A DNA stretch of 64,000 nucleotides from a virus. The notes below the pieces were generated by a model. The model worked only from the letters and a program-made list of their open reading frames with translations. It was not told where the DNA came from and searched no databases. The translations under genes and the position numbers were made by a program. Shown here in pieces: positions 13,977 through 22,636 of the stretch. The stretch covers positions 1-64,000 of the IMG/VR virus record IMGVR_UViG_3300037264_000690; one strand, 5' to 3'. The first letter of the stretch is position 1. Each line of letters starts with the position of its first letter.

Positions 13977-14633
13977 GTGACCACGCAAATGAATCAGGCG
14001 CATCCTTTCGTCATCACCTATGACACAGAGAAGTACGACTTCAGGAAGATCGTGCGCACCATGCTAGGCACGCATGACCTGACTCAGTTGCATAAGCAGA
14101 AGAACTACGCGGTGCTTGATCGTGAACACGATCAGTCCACGCACTGGCACCGCCTTTATTACGACCACTTTGGTCAGTTCAGCCCGCTCTATCTTCAGCT
14201 GCTTGAAGAATACGTCATGCCTCTCTTTGATCTGAAGAAGGGCACCCTGGTCTATCAGGTCATCCCCACGTTTCGGGCACAGCTAGTTGGCAATCTCAGT
14301 GTGGGCGAGTGGCACAAGGATCGGGCCTACAACCATGACGATGCTGAGATCAATTTCTGGATGCCGTTCACGGATACCTACGACACCAACACCCTCTGGC
14401 TTGAATCAGAGGAAGACAGGGGCGACTTCAAGCCGTATCCGGTCGAGTATGGCCAAATCCTTGTGTTTCGCGGTGCTGTGCTCACGCATGGCAACGAGAT
14501 CAACGAAACGCCAGATAGTCGAGTCAGTGTGGATTTTCGATTGCTGAAGCTGAGTGACTTCCACCCAACTGACAAGACTTCGATCAACACCGGCAGCAAG
14601 TTCTCTCTCGGCGGTTACTTCTCCTTGATGTGA
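13977..14633 (+). CDS. Fe(II)/2-oxoglutarate-dependent oxygenase-like protein
   Basis: 218 residues with GTG 13977 (GGGGA upstream) or ATG 13989. The facial triad pattern is visible: WHKD (H113, D115), LTHGNE (H171) and SRVSVDFR (R182, the 2OG-binding Arg), on a double-stranded beta-helix with INFWMPFT and LVFRGAVLTHG. It resembles the StrG/PhyH-type oxygenases of sugar and antibiotic clusters. Likely to hydroxylate or oxidise a sugar or amino acid in the glycan pathway; substrate unknown. Confidence 0.75.
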   Translation: MTTQMNQAHPFVITYDTEKYDFRKIVRTMLGTHDLTQLHKQKNYAVLDREHDQSTHWHRLYYDHFGQFSPLYLQLLEEYVMPLFDLKKGTLVYQVIPTFRAQLVGNLSVGEWHKDRAYNHDDAEINFWMPFTDTYDTNTLWLESEEDRGDFKPYPVEYGQILVFRGAVLTHGNEINETPDSRVSVDFRLLKLSDFHPTDKTSINTGSKFSLGGYFSLM

Positions 14634-14642
14634 GGATCTGAC

Positions 14643-14864
14643 ATGGTCGGATTTGAACTGCTCCTGGGCCATCTGGTCGGTGACTATATCGTTCAGAATG
14701 ATTGGATGGCCCTCAACAAAACTCATACATGGCCTAAGCAACAGTCTTGGGCCTGCTCTCCGGAGTATCAAGCATGGATCGGGAACGAGGATCATGGCGT
14801 CTGGGACAGTGGACGCCTGCGCTACCTGTCGAAGTGGGGTCACATGTTGCCTCGGCATGTGTGA
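14643..14864 (+). pseudogene. Truncated duplicate of the membrane gene at 17748
   Basis: The first 36 codons match the gene at 17748 closely (ELLLGHLVGDY.VQNDWMALNKTH), aligning without gaps over 109 bp (14643-14751 with 17748-17856). After QSW the sequence diverges into an unrelated tail and stops at 73 residues, losing the membrane helices. Probably a decayed duplication left when the cassette was inserted or rearranged between the two copies. Confidence 0.65.
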
Positions 14865-14874
14865 GGGCGTAGTT

Positions 14875-16251
14875 ATGAATCTCAAAGTGCTCATCCTGTT
14901 GCCGTATTACAACCGCCCGAACATGGTGAAGTATGCGCTGACGAGCATCGTGCGAGCCGATAAGTTCCACGACAACTGGGTGTTGGCCTTCGTCGACGAC
15001 GGCAGTGCTCTGCCTGGTCGCCAGATTGTTGAAGAGGTCTGTGCTCCAGTCCTTGACAAGGTGCGGTTCTATCAAACCGGTGACAGCACTGAGGACAAAG
15101 CCAGGAACCGTGAGAGTCGCTACGGTCAGTTCCTCAATCAGGCAATCGTGGACAACCCGGCGGATGTTGTCATCCTCCTGTGTGATGACGATGCCCTGAT
15201 CGATGAGTACCTGGCCAATCTGAACCTCTGGTTCAACAACAACCCAGATCACGAGCACTGCTACTCTCACGTCTGGCCATACGATCCACTGGTGAAGGCA
15301 CCATGGGTGACGCCGTTCAGCTACCACAGCTTGAATCGTTTCACCAAACCGACGATCTGTGGCTGTCTGTTGGACGCCTCACAGGTCGCCTGGCGCTATT
15401 CCATCCACAACAAGCATGGCATCTGGTTCCCAGAGTTGCAGACTCGCGACCTGGATGCCTATCTGTACAAACAGATCGACAAGGCACTCGGGCCAGCAAC
15501 CTTCACCGGTCACTTCGGTCAATACAAGGGTTGGCATGACCTCCAACTCGGTAAGCGGAGCACGGACCAGCACGACAACTGGGAGAAAGCTATCGACATC
15601 GCAACTCAGCCTATCTCCGCGACAACAGAACCACCGAACAGTGAAAAGTACGGTGAAACTGGTGATAGATACGTGGAGTGGTGCAATGTCATCCGCGAAG
15701 CTGTTGGCATTGATTTCAATGAGTCAATGGTGCTTTTGGACTATGGCTGTGGCAACGGATGCTTCTGCAATTACGTCAGCCGTCACCTAGCCAGGTTCAA
15801 GTATTATGGCGTTGAGTACCCATCTCCATGGGGTGCCAACAGCATCGCTGCTGCGAACAAGCACTATGGGCATGACAGTCGCGTTTGTTTTGGTCTCATC
15901 AATGAGCCAGTTGAGCAAGCTGCGCTGCAAGCAGCCAACGTCGTCTTCCTCGGCAGCATCTTTACTCACCTGACCTACGACGACTTCGTGCTGATCATGA
16001 GTAAATTCCGACCCATGATGCAGCGAGGTGGTACATGTGTCTTCTCTGTGTTCCTTGCTGATGAACCGTGGCTCGACGGTGCTGGCGGCGCATACGATAA
16101 TCCAAACTGCTACCCACGCTCTTTCCTTAGTCATAAACAGCTCCAGCTCTACAGTGCTGAGCATGGTGTTGAACTGAAAGAGTGCGGGGTCTTCATGGCT
16201 CGGGGAACGAACAAGCACATCATCATTCGAGCAACCATCAAGGAGCAGTGA
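14875..16251 (+). CDS. GT2 glycosyltransferase fused to a SAM methyltransferase
   Basis: 458 residues from ATG 14875. Residues about 1-240 form a GT-A fold: VLILLPYYNRPNMVKYALTSI, VLAFVDDGSA and VILLCDDDALID (DxD-type metal site). Residues about 270-455 are a class I methyltransferase: VLLDYGCGNGCFCNYVS (motif I), VVFLGSIFTHL, FRPMMQRGGTCVFSVFL. The fusion suggests transfer and methylation of the same sugar. Overlaps the next gene by one base (TGATG). Confidence 0.8.
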   Translation: MNLKVLILLPYYNRPNMVKYALTSIVRADKFHDNWVLAFVDDGSALPGRQIVEEVCAPVLDKVRFYQTGDSTEDKARNRESRYGQFLNQAIVDNPADVVILLCDDDALIDEYLANLNLWFNNNPDHEHCYSHVWPYDPLVKAPWVTPFSYHSLNRFTKPTICGCLLDASQVAWRYSIHNKHGIWFPELQTRDLDAYLYKQIDKALGPATFTGHFGQYKGWHDLQLGKRSTDQHDNWEKAIDIATQPISATTEPPNSEKYGETGDRYVEWCNVIREAVGIDFNESMVLLDYGCGNGCFCNYVSRHLARFKYYGVEYPSPWGANSIAAANKHYGHDSRVCFGLINEPVEQAALQAANVVFLGSIFTHLTYDDFVLIMSKFRPMMQRGGTCVFSVFLADEPWLDGAGGAYDNPNCYPRSFLSHKQLQLYSAEHGVELKECGVFMARGTNKHIIIRATIKEQ

Positions 16252-16688
16252 TGAATGCTGAGACCCTCAAGTTTCACGAGATTCGCAACGGAGCCGATTT
16301 GGAGACCCTACGGCTCATTCGCAACGACTGCCGCCTCTTCATGACCGGCCATACGGCTGAGATCAACAAGGCGGAGCAGATGCAGTGGTGGATTGACCTT
16401 GACCGTGACAAGTACAAGGTCTTCCTGGTCACCTTGAGTGACTCCTGTGTCGGGTATGGCGTCATTTGTTATCGAGAAGGAGGAGGCTGGCTGACTGGTG
16501 GGTTGATCGATGGTTTCCGCGACAAGGGCCTCGGTCGTCCGCTATTCGAGGGATTGATTGAACGGTCGGCATTGCCCTGCTGGCTAGATGTGCAAGTCGC
16601 CAACCCAAGAGCCAAGCGGCTCTATGACAAGTTGGGCTTCGAGGAAGTGTATCGCACTGATACTGTCATCACCATGAGGAAGCCATGA
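16251..16688 (+). CDS. GNAT-family N-acetyltransferase
   Basis: 145 residues from ATG 16251. The GNAT core is visible: IRNDCRLFM, YGVICYREGG, LTGGLIDGFRDKGLGRPLFEGL (acetyl-CoA pyrophosphate loop, here variant) and VANPRAKRLYDKLGFEEVY. Placed directly before a sugar aminotransferase, it is likely an N-acetyltransferase for the amino-sugar product, as in PseH- or FdtC/WecD-type steps. Overlaps the next gene by 4 bp. Confidence 0.75.
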   Translation: MNAETLKFHEIRNGADLETLRLIRNDCRLFMTGHTAEINKAEQMQWWIDLDRDKYKVFLVTLSDSCVGYGVICYREGGGWLTGGLIDGFRDKGLGRPLFEGLIERSALPCWLDVQVANPRAKRLYDKLGFEEVYRTDTVITMRKP

Positions 16689-17746
16689 TCCCACTGTTCA
16701 AAGTGCTGATGTCCAAGGACGCTGGCGAAGCTCTGCTCAAGACCCTCTACAGCGGCTACATCGGCCAAGGACCAAAAGTCGACGAGTTCGAGAAGGCGTT
16801 CGCCAAGGCAGTGGACGCCCCAGACTTTCGACTGCTGACCACTAACGCCTGCACGTCGGCTATCGACCTGGCCTTGCACCTCTGCGGTGTGAAGCCGGGA
16901 GACGAGGTCGTCGTGTCACCGATGACTTGCTCGGCAACCATCACGCCCATCATCAACCGCCACGCCATCCCGGTGTGGGCGGACGTCGATCCAGACACCG
17001 GCAACATCGATCCACTGGACGCTCACCGCAAGGCCACCTCGAAGACCAAAGCCGTCGTCGCGGTCAACTGGGGCGGTCGCCTGTGCGACTACGCCTCCTT
17101 GCATGAGATCGGCCTGCCGGTTATCGAGGATGCCGCTCACAACCTCAGCCCGCATTATGGCGGCGATTACGTCTGCTGGAGCTTCCAGGCCATCAAGTTC
17201 CTCACCACCGGCGACGGCGGCGCCATCCTGGTGCCAGAACACCAGGCCGAGCGTGCCCGCCTGCTACGCTGGTATGGCCTCGACCGCCGCTCCGGTGAAT
17301 CCTTCCGCTGCTCGCAGAACATCCAGGAGGCCGGCTACAAGTATCACATGAACGACTTGGCGGCTACCCTGGGCTTGTGCAACCTTCCCGAGGCCCTGGA
17401 GGCGTCGAAGAAGGCCCAGCAGAATGCCCTCTACTACGAGGAGCACCTGAAGAGCAGCGATGAGTTCACCAAGATGCCAGTGGGCTACCCCAACGACGTC
17501 TGGCTGTACACGATCCTGGCGAAGGATCGGATCGGCTTCGGACAAGTCCTCAAGGATCGTGGCGTGGCATCGTCACCCGTTCACACACGCTGCGATCGTC
17601 ATCCGGCGTTTATGCGTGCGGCAGGTAAGGAGTATCGCTTGCCTGGTCTCGACCACTTTGCCTCTCGTAACCTAGCCATCCCGGTCGGCTGGTGGTTGAG
17701 TGAAGCTGATCGGGATTGTGTTGTTCAAGTTCTCAACGAGGCGTAA
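16685..17746 (+). CDS. DegT/DnrJ/EryC1/StrS-family PLP sugar aminotransferase
   Basis: 353 residues, typical length. The fold-type I pattern is complete: GYIGQGPKVDEFEKAFA, TNACTSAIDLAL, VVSPMTCSAT, VIEDAAHNL (D149), SFQAIKFLTTGDGGAIL with the PLP lysine K171, and GYKYHMNDLAATLGL. These enzymes aminate keto-sugar nucleotides (perosamine, Qui4N, pseudaminic and bacillosamine pathways). Its GC and codon use look somewhat higher than those of its neighbours, which may mark a transferred gene. No dehydratase for making the keto-sugar is in the window, so host substrate may be used. Confidence 0.85.
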   Translation: MIPLFKVLMSKDAGEALLKTLYSGYIGQGPKVDEFEKAFAKAVDAPDFRLLTTNACTSAIDLALHLCGVKPGDEVVVSPMTCSATITPIINRHAIPVWADVDPDTGNIDPLDAHRKATSKTKAVVAVNWGGRLCDYASLHEIGLPVIEDAAHNLSPHYGGDYVCWSFQAIKFLTTGDGGAILVPEHQAERARLLRWYGLDRRSGESFRCSQNIQEAGYKYHMNDLAATLGLCNLPEALEASKKAQQNALYYEEHLKSSDEFTKMPVGYPNDVWLYTILAKDRIGFGQVLKDRGVASSPVHTRCDRHPAFMRAAGKEYRLPGLDHFASRNLAIPVGWWLSEADRDCVVQVLNEA

Positions 17747-17747
17747 C

Positions 17748-18236
17748 ATGATCGGACTCGAACTTCTCCTTGGTCATCTGGTCGGCGACTATGTTGTGCA
17801 GAACGATTGGATGGCCCTCAATAAAACTCATACATGGCCTAAGCAACAGTCTTGGGTATACGCAGCTCGGACTCGCTCGCGCGATTCGTATGGTCAGCCT
17901 TGGAGTCTTAACGTCATCCTTGACGTCGAGGTTTATGAAGAGGCTATGCGGAAGTTCTGGCTGGGTAACCTAGCTTGCACGATTCACTGCTTGTTCTACA
18001 CCATTGCGGTGGCTGCATTCACCTTCGGGTGGATGCCATGGTGGGGTTACCTAGCTTGTTTCTTTATTCATTGGCCTACCGACCGTTTTCGTCTGGCACT
18101 GGAGTGGATGGTGCAGGTCAGCGGTCAGGAGAAATTCGCCACCGGACCATTGGCACCGTGGTCTGTAATCATCGTTGATAACATCTGGCACTTGCTAACT
18201 CTCTATGTCATCGCTCGACTTGCGGGGGTAGCGTGA
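17748..18236 (+). CDS. Integral membrane protein, DUF3307-like
   Basis: 162 residues from ATG 17748. N-terminal ELLLGHLVGDYVVQNDWMALNK resembles the GH-x2-D-x3-Q signature of small DUF3307-type membrane proteins. Two to three membrane helices follow (FWLGNLACTIHCLFYTIAVAAF, WWGYLACFFIHW, a C-terminal WSVIIVDNIWHLLTLYVI). A truncated copy lies at 14643, bracketing the sugar genes. Function unknown. Confidence 0.6.
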   Translation: MIGLELLLGHLVGDYVVQNDWMALNKTHTWPKQQSWVYAARTRSRDSYGQPWSLNVILDVEVYEEAMRKFWLGNLACTIHCLFYTIAVAAFTFGWMPWWGYLACFFIHWPTDRFRLALEWMVQVSGQEKFATGPLAPWSVIIVDNIWHLLTLYVIARLAGVA

Positions 18237-18247
18237 AAGGAGGCACC

Positions 18248-18760
18248 ATGTCTGAACGTAAGCTAGTCCAGAAGGTACTTATCGAACACCTGCGCAATCC
18301 TGATGTCAATATGCAGAAGCGAGCTATTGATGTCATCACCGAATGCTTACACATGAAAGCATGCGACGAACACTATAAGCTGCCGGTGAAGAACTGTCCG
18401 ATTGCACCTAACGAACTGGTGCTGTGCATGATTGACGGTATCCCACTGTACGAGAGTGACCTTCGACACGATGCTGACACCAGGGAAATGGTCTGTCGTA
18501 GGCTCACTTTGCATGCAGAGAAACGCTCCCCGGAGCCGTGCATCAATGACGTCATCATGGTCACCAGTATGGTGAATGTGGAAGACATCTTGCGGCGTTT
18601 GACGTGTGTTGGTGAGTGGGAATACGCGCAAGGCAATATCACCCCACGTGCTGACTCGACTGTCACCTACAAGCTCAATAATCAGTCTGCCAGTCGTGAC
18701 TTCTATGCAGACGTCACATTGAGTGACGACCGGCGACATATCACTGTGGAGTTTCGCTAA
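18248..18760 (+). CDS. Hypothetical protein, 170 residues
   Basis: ATG 18248 after AAAGGAGG. The N-terminal half is helical (LVQKVLIEHL..., DVITECLHM); the C-terminal half is strand-rich. No family recognised. Confidence 0.5.
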   Translation: MSERKLVQKVLIEHLRNPDVNMQKRAIDVITECLHMKACDEHYKLPVKNCPIAPNELVLCMIDGIPLYESDLRHDADTREMVCRRLTLHAEKRSPEPCINDVIMVTSMVNVEDILRRLTCVGEWEYAQGNITPRADSTVTYKLNNQSASRDFYADVTLSDDRRHITVEFR

Positions 18761-18788
18761 TCGCCCGACTTTTTTCTAGGAGTACATC

Positions 18789-19475
18789 ATGAAGCCAGAG
18801 ATAATTGTTGCTGCTGATGGCATGGAGTTCGCTGAGGTCGATAAGTTGATCAACCAACTTGGCGATCGGATCTGGGGTCTGAAGTTCAATGACTTGCTGC
18901 TGGAGTTTGGCAGCGCGATCGTTGACAAGTTGTGTCGCCGCACCAACGTGATGGTTGACCCTAAACTGTTTGACATCCCCAACACCATGACCAACGGCAT
19001 TTCGTTGTTGGCCTTATCTGGCGCTAGCATAGCTACCGTTCACCTGAGTGCTGGCGTCACGGCGCTCAAGGCTTGTGTACGTGCTGCTGCAAGCACCAAG
19101 CTCCAGGTCTTTGGCGTTACCGTGCTGACTAGCATGTCGGACGAGGAAGTGATGGAAGTTTACAACGCCCATCGGCCATTTGTTGTGCAGCAGTTCATGC
19201 TCATGGCTAGAAGAGTTGGTCTCAGCGGTATTGTCTGTGCTGCTGACAGTGTCGAACTAGCCAAGAAGCTCGGTCTCAAGACCATCGTCCCCGGCATCCG
19301 ACTTGATGATATCCTCGTGAAGGACGATGACCAGGTTCACAAGGCTATCGGCATTCCGGATGCTGACTACATCGTGGTTGGCCGTCCGATCACCAAGGCG
19401 CCAGATCCGGTTGCCACAGTTAACCGGCTCGTGTCGCGCATCCACGCAAAGGAGTCTGCCTCATGCGCAGCTTGA
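18789..19475 (+). CDS. pyrF: Orotidine 5'-phosphate decarboxylase-like protein
   Basis: 228 residues, the usual length of OMP decarboxylase, a TIM barrel that makes UMP. Visible catalytic pattern: D10 after IIVAA, K32 (GLKFND), and the signature DPKLFDIPNT giving D57-x-K59-x-x-D62, the Asp-Lys-Asp of the active-site tetrad. The C-terminal VVGRPITKAPDPVATVNRL matches the phosphate-binding Arg region. It would help UTP supply during infection. It lies among unrelated small genes and overlaps the next start by 13 bp. A related KGPDC-type enzyme is less likely but not excluded. Confidence 0.75.
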   Translation: MKPEIIVAADGMEFAEVDKLINQLGDRIWGLKFNDLLLEFGSAIVDKLCRRTNVMVDPKLFDIPNTMTNGISLLALSGASIATVHLSAGVTALKACVRAAASTKLQVFGVTVLTSMSDEEVMEVYNAHRPFVVQQFMLMARRVGLSGIVCAADSVELAKKLGLKTIVPGIRLDDILVKDDDQVHKAIGIPDADYIVVGRPITKAPDPVATVNRLVSRIHAKESASCAA

Positions 19476-19678
19476 TCTTGTTGTTGATGTTGGTCTTCCC
19501 GTGGTTGTTGGTCTTCGGCCTGTCTGGTGCAGCCGTCTACATCGGGGCCGTCGTTGGCAACAAAGAGCTGACGGTCATGTGTGGCCTTGGCGCTGGGTTG
19601 GCAGCGGTCTTCCTGGCCTTTCCAGCAACGATGATGGTCCTGGCTGCTCTGTTTCCTGAGAGCAAGGACAAGAAATGA
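19463..19678 (+). CDS. Small two-helix membrane protein, 71 residues
   Basis: Starts inside the end of the OMP decarboxylase gene and overlaps the next by 4 bp. Two hydrophobic helices (residues 3-30 and 36-63) with a short KESK-type polar end. A holin-like shape, but no family evidence. Confidence 0.5.
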   Translation: MRSLILLLMLVFPWLLVFGLSGAAVYIGAVVGNKELTVMCGLGAGLAAVFLAFPATMMVLAALFPESKDKK

Positions 19679-20097
19679 GGAAAATTGCAGCAAAGGATCG
19701 TGAAGCATGGAAGCTGCGGCGTAGACAGCAGACCAGAGCGTGGGCAGCTGTGCAGGTTGAGCACACGAAAGTGTACCAACGTCTCTACCGACAGAGGAAC
19801 AAAGCCAAGTTGGCAGCACAAAAGCATGACAGACGTAAACGGGTCCGTGTTGAAGGTTTGGCTGCTTATGGTGGAAAATGCACATGCTGCGGTGAAGATC
19901 AAGTCGAGTTCCTGACTTTCGATCACGTCAACGGTCGAAACAAACGTGAAAAGCGAGTGACAGGTTACAAGGCTTGGTATGTCGCCAAACGACTTGGCTA
20001 TCCACCTGAGTTCACGGTCCTTTGCTTCAATTGCAACTGTGCAAAAGGCATTTACGGTAAATGCCCACATCAGCGAAAGAAGAATGAACATGCGTAG
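19675..20097 (+). CDS. HNH endonuclease-like protein
   Basis: 140 residues with a strongly basic first half and an HNH-type zinc module: CTCCGEDQVEFLTFDHVNG ... LCFNCNCAKGIYGKCPH. The first His-containing strand and two CxxC pairs match the family of the gene at 49562, to which it is clearly related (GxxxLCxNCNxAKGxYGKCPH). Likely a free-standing homing nuclease. Its end overlaps the next gene. Confidence 0.75.
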   Translation: MRKIAAKDREAWKLRRRQQTRAWAAVQVEHTKVYQRLYRQRNKAKLAAQKHDRRKRVRVEGLAAYGGKCTCCGEDQVEFLTFDHVNGRNKREKRVTGYKAWYVAKRLGYPPEFTVLCFNCNCAKGIYGKCPHQRKKNEHA

Positions 20098-20617
20098 ACG
20101 AATTTCCTTTTTTGGTGGCCCAGGTTCAGGTAAGTCCACCATGGCTGCCCGAGTCTTCACCCGGCTGAAGGAGCTGCACCTGCCCTTCGAGTTGGTCGAT
20201 GAGGCCATCAAGAGCATGGCCTGGCGGAAGATCCCGCCGGAAGGCTTTGACAGCCTTTGGCTGTTCGGCAAGCAGATCCATCGGGAAGATGTCGTGCTGC
20301 GCTCGGGCGGGTCCGTCGTTACTGGCGGCCCGCCCCTTCAGCAGATCGTCTACATGCGGCTGCGGAAGGAAGAGTTCAGCCACGACCTCATGCACGTCGC
20401 CCAGATGTTCGAGAAGCAGTACCCCGCAGTCAACATCCTCCTCAGCCGGAACGTCCCCTACAGTACGGAGGGACGCTATCAGAGCAACGAGGCTGAGGCC
20501 AAAGAGATTGACTTGCTGACTCGTAAAGTGCTGGATTACTCCGATGTCGAATACCATGTGTTCCAGCCACAGCAGATCAAGGAGATCATGAACTTAATTG
20601 GAGTACCTCATGAGTGA
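20084..20617 (+). CDS. P-loop ATPase/kinase
   Basis: 177 residues from ATG 20084 (or 20090). Walker A GGPGSGKST near the N-terminus, then a helix and ELVDEAIKSMAW; LFGKQIHREDVVLRSGG and VVTGGPPLQQIVYM; C-terminal LLSRNVPYSTEGRYQSNEAEAKEIDLL with basic lid-like residues. It resembles AAA_28/NadR-type P-loop kinases common in phages. Substrate unknown. GC is higher than in its neighbours. Confidence 0.65.
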   Translation: MNMRRRISFFGGPGSGKSTMAARVFTRLKELHLPFELVDEAIKSMAWRKIPPEGFDSLWLFGKQIHREDVVLRSGGSVVTGGPPLQQIVYMRLRKEEFSHDLMHVAQMFEKQYPAVNILLSRNVPYSTEGRYQSNEAEAKEIDLLTRKVLDYSDVEYHVFQPQQIKEIMNLIGVPHE

Positions 20618-21200
20618 GTATCTGGATTATGTTGCCCTCTGGTGGGACACCTTCTACAATGATTGGCTTAGCTTCGTACCAGACAACTGCAAGCCAGCCG
20701 TGTTGGTCCTGGCTGTTGTGATACTACTCCTGCCCGATGTTGTCATTTATTACAAGAGACGTCTGGCGAGGGTGTTCAAGATTAACGTCCAACTGAACCA
20801 CAAGATTGATGAGCTTCAGCGGGACGTCTACAAGGCCAACGACCGGGCAGCTAACAAGCCTGACCCGAGCGTTGCTGAGATGCGGCAGATGTTCACCTGC
20901 TTGCTGCAGTCGATGGAGAAGTCCAATGCGTCTGCAGTCAACTCGGTGGCAAACCAGGCCAAGTCATCCAACGACGTTGTTCAGTCACTCTGCAAGGATC
21001 TGTCGAGCAAGATCGATAGCACCTTGTCGAAGGCCATGGAGCGGGTTGAGAAGTCTCAGGAGTCCAGCAATCGTATCTTGACTGAGACTATCAAGCAGAT
21101 GGTCGACCTAAGCAAATCGCAACATGCGGCGGCCATGAAGACCATCAGCGAGGCTATTGCCACAGATGATGATGATGATGACGATGATGATGAGGATTGA
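20610..21200 (+). CDS. Membrane-anchored coiled-coil protein with poly-Asp tail
   Basis: 196 residues. A membrane helix (about 30-48, PAVLVLAVVILLLPDVVIYY) is followed by a long coiled coil rich in Ser/Asn/Lys (about 60-180) and a run of nine Asp near the C-terminus encoded by a GAT repeat (21167-21193). Architecture like a fibre or tether at the membrane; no family recognised. A second TM-plus-coil protein is at 24927. Confidence 0.6.
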   Translation: MSEYLDYVALWWDTFYNDWLSFVPDNCKPAVLVLAVVILLLPDVVIYYKRRLARVFKINVQLNHKIDELQRDVYKANDRAANKPDPSVAEMRQMFTCLLQSMEKSNASAVNSVANQAKSSNDVVQSLCKDLSSKIDSTLSKAMERVEKSQESSNRILTETIKQMVDLSKSQHAAAMKTISEAIATDDDDDDDDDED

Positions 21201-21203
21201 GCC

Positions 21204-21737
21204 ATGATGACCATCTTCCGGTTGCTAGACGGCACCTACGAATCCCAGGTCCGTATCCAGGACGGAACCGAAAGCTGCGGCATCCATAAGACCGAGGAAG
21301 AAGCTATCGAGGCATGCTTTCAGGGCATGGAGGTCCTGAATCATACCAAGCGGAATAAGCTCAAGCGCTCAAGTATCAACTTCAGTATCGTGGTCGATCC
21401 GAAGCAGAAGCGGACGATCTTTCGGTTGTGGAACTGGAAGAGTAAGCGATACATCGACCAGAGCGATTTCTCCAGCTTGTCGCTCGAAGAGTTCCACAAG
21501 TTGAAGTACGGCAGTTGGGTCGACTTCGATGATGTGAAAGCGTTCGTTGCCAAGCACTACAACCCGGACACAGGCAAGTTGTGTCACTCAATCGACGCTG
21601 GTTGCATTGACATCGTGCGAGAGGAGACGAGAGTCGAAGACTGTCTTACGCTCACGGCTTTCGTCATCAAGTACCTCAATAATGAGGTCAAGACGAAGAA
21701 GGAGATTGAGGCTGAGCTAGCTGAGGTGCAACAGTGA
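21204..21737 (+). CDS. Hypothetical protein, 177 residues, with open frame past its TGA
   Basis: ATG 21204 or 21207. Strand-rich N-terminus (TIFRLLDGTYESQVRIQDG), then a basic middle and a C-terminal helix ending EIEAELAEVQQ. After the TGA the same frame stays open for 35 sense codons of protein-like, coiled-coil character to a second TGA at 21843. So the gene may once have been 35 codons longer or may be read through. No family recognised. Confidence 0.5.
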   Translation: MMTIFRLLDGTYESQVRIQDGTESCGIHKTEEEAIEACFQGMEVLNHTKRNKLKRSSINFSIVVDPKQKRTIFRLWNWKSKRYIDQSDFSSLSLEEFHKLKYGSWVDFDDVKAFVAKHYNPDTGKLCHSIDAGCIDIVREETRVEDCLTLTAFVIKYLNNEVKTKKEIEAELAEVQQ

Positions 21738-21841
21738 GAGAGGGACCTCAAGGATAAGCTGGAGCAACGAAATAATCTACCTAGCACTATTAACTGCTGG
21801 GATGACATCCGCAAGGCCAATCGACGGAGGACCATCCGACC

Positions 21842-22258
21842 GTGAAAGCAAAATGTCCATACTGTAAAAATGGGTGTGAGAAGTGCGACGGTGGTTATAA
21901 CAAAGCAAGTATGGCCACCGGCAAGATCTATACACGTCACTGCAATGACTGTGGTGAAGACAATGGTGGTCGTATCGCTGCTGCGTTTGTATTACCGCCA
22001 CATCAGTGGAATCCACCAGACCCGTGTGTCTGGTGTCATAGTCCTAACGTTGAATGGCTTTTGGTTGGTGAGGTTATTAAACGCGTCTTACCACGGTGTC
22101 ATATCTGTGCTCGTGAATCTAACGACGCAGTAGTTACGACCTTGATTTGTGCTGATTGTGGAGAGCCGGCGTGCTTGTCGCACTCCGATGACCACAAGTT
22201 TTGTGAGGACCCAAAGAATGAATCTGTTCAGCGAGCAGTTTCTGAAGACCCCACTTGA
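21842..22258 (+). CDS. Multi-zinc-site protein, 138 residues
   Basis: GTG 21842, overlapping the second TGA above. At least four Cys/His clusters: CPYCKNGCEKC, CNDCGED, CVWCHS, CHICARES and CADCGEPACLSHSDDHKFC. Arrangement like tandem zinc ribbons plus a B-box-like end. Probably a nucleic-acid or protein-binding factor. Overlaps the next start by 41 bp. Confidence 0.55.
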   Translation: MKAKCPYCKNGCEKCDGGYNKASMATGKIYTRHCNDCGEDNGGRIAAAFVLPPHQWNPPDPCVWCHSPNVEWLLVGEVIKRVLPRCHICARESNDAVVTTLICADCGEPACLSHSDDHKFCEDPKNESVQRAVSEDPT

Positions 22259-22622
22259 ACAACGACCAGTGTTGGTGGATGAGTATCGCCAACAGGTGGT
22301 CATTGGTACGCCGGAGTCTTATGTGGCCGTCCCCGTCATAGTGCCCAAGATGAGTGGTGTGGTTCAAGGCGCCGTGGCTGACTACGAACTGTTCTGGCTC
22401 GTCGGTTTGCCCGGTCCGATCGACCATCCAAAGTACCCCGATAAGAAGGCACGGGAAGCCATCAACTTCCAGTGCTCTCGTGAAGAGACGGCCATGGATA
22501 TGGTCTACATGCTCAATCAGGCTCGACTCCAGCGCGGAATGCTGGATAATGCAGATGCGATGATCACCAAACAGGACGTTGACCTCGAACCAAATATCGA
22601 GGACGCCCTGACTGCCAGATAA
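22218..22622 (+). CDS. Hypothetical protein, 134 residues
   Basis: ATG 22218, overlapping the zinc protein. Contains TPESYVAVPVIVPKMSGVV and FWLVGLPGPIDHPKYPDKKAREAI, then helices. No family recognised. Confidence 0.5.
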   Translation: MNLFSEQFLKTPLEQRPVLVDEYRQQVVIGTPESYVAVPVIVPKMSGVVQGAVADYELFWLVGLPGPIDHPKYPDKKAREAINFQCSREETAMDMVYMLNQARLQRGMLDNADAMITKQDVDLEPNIEDALTAR

Positions 22623-22636
22623 ATCGGAGGTATATC

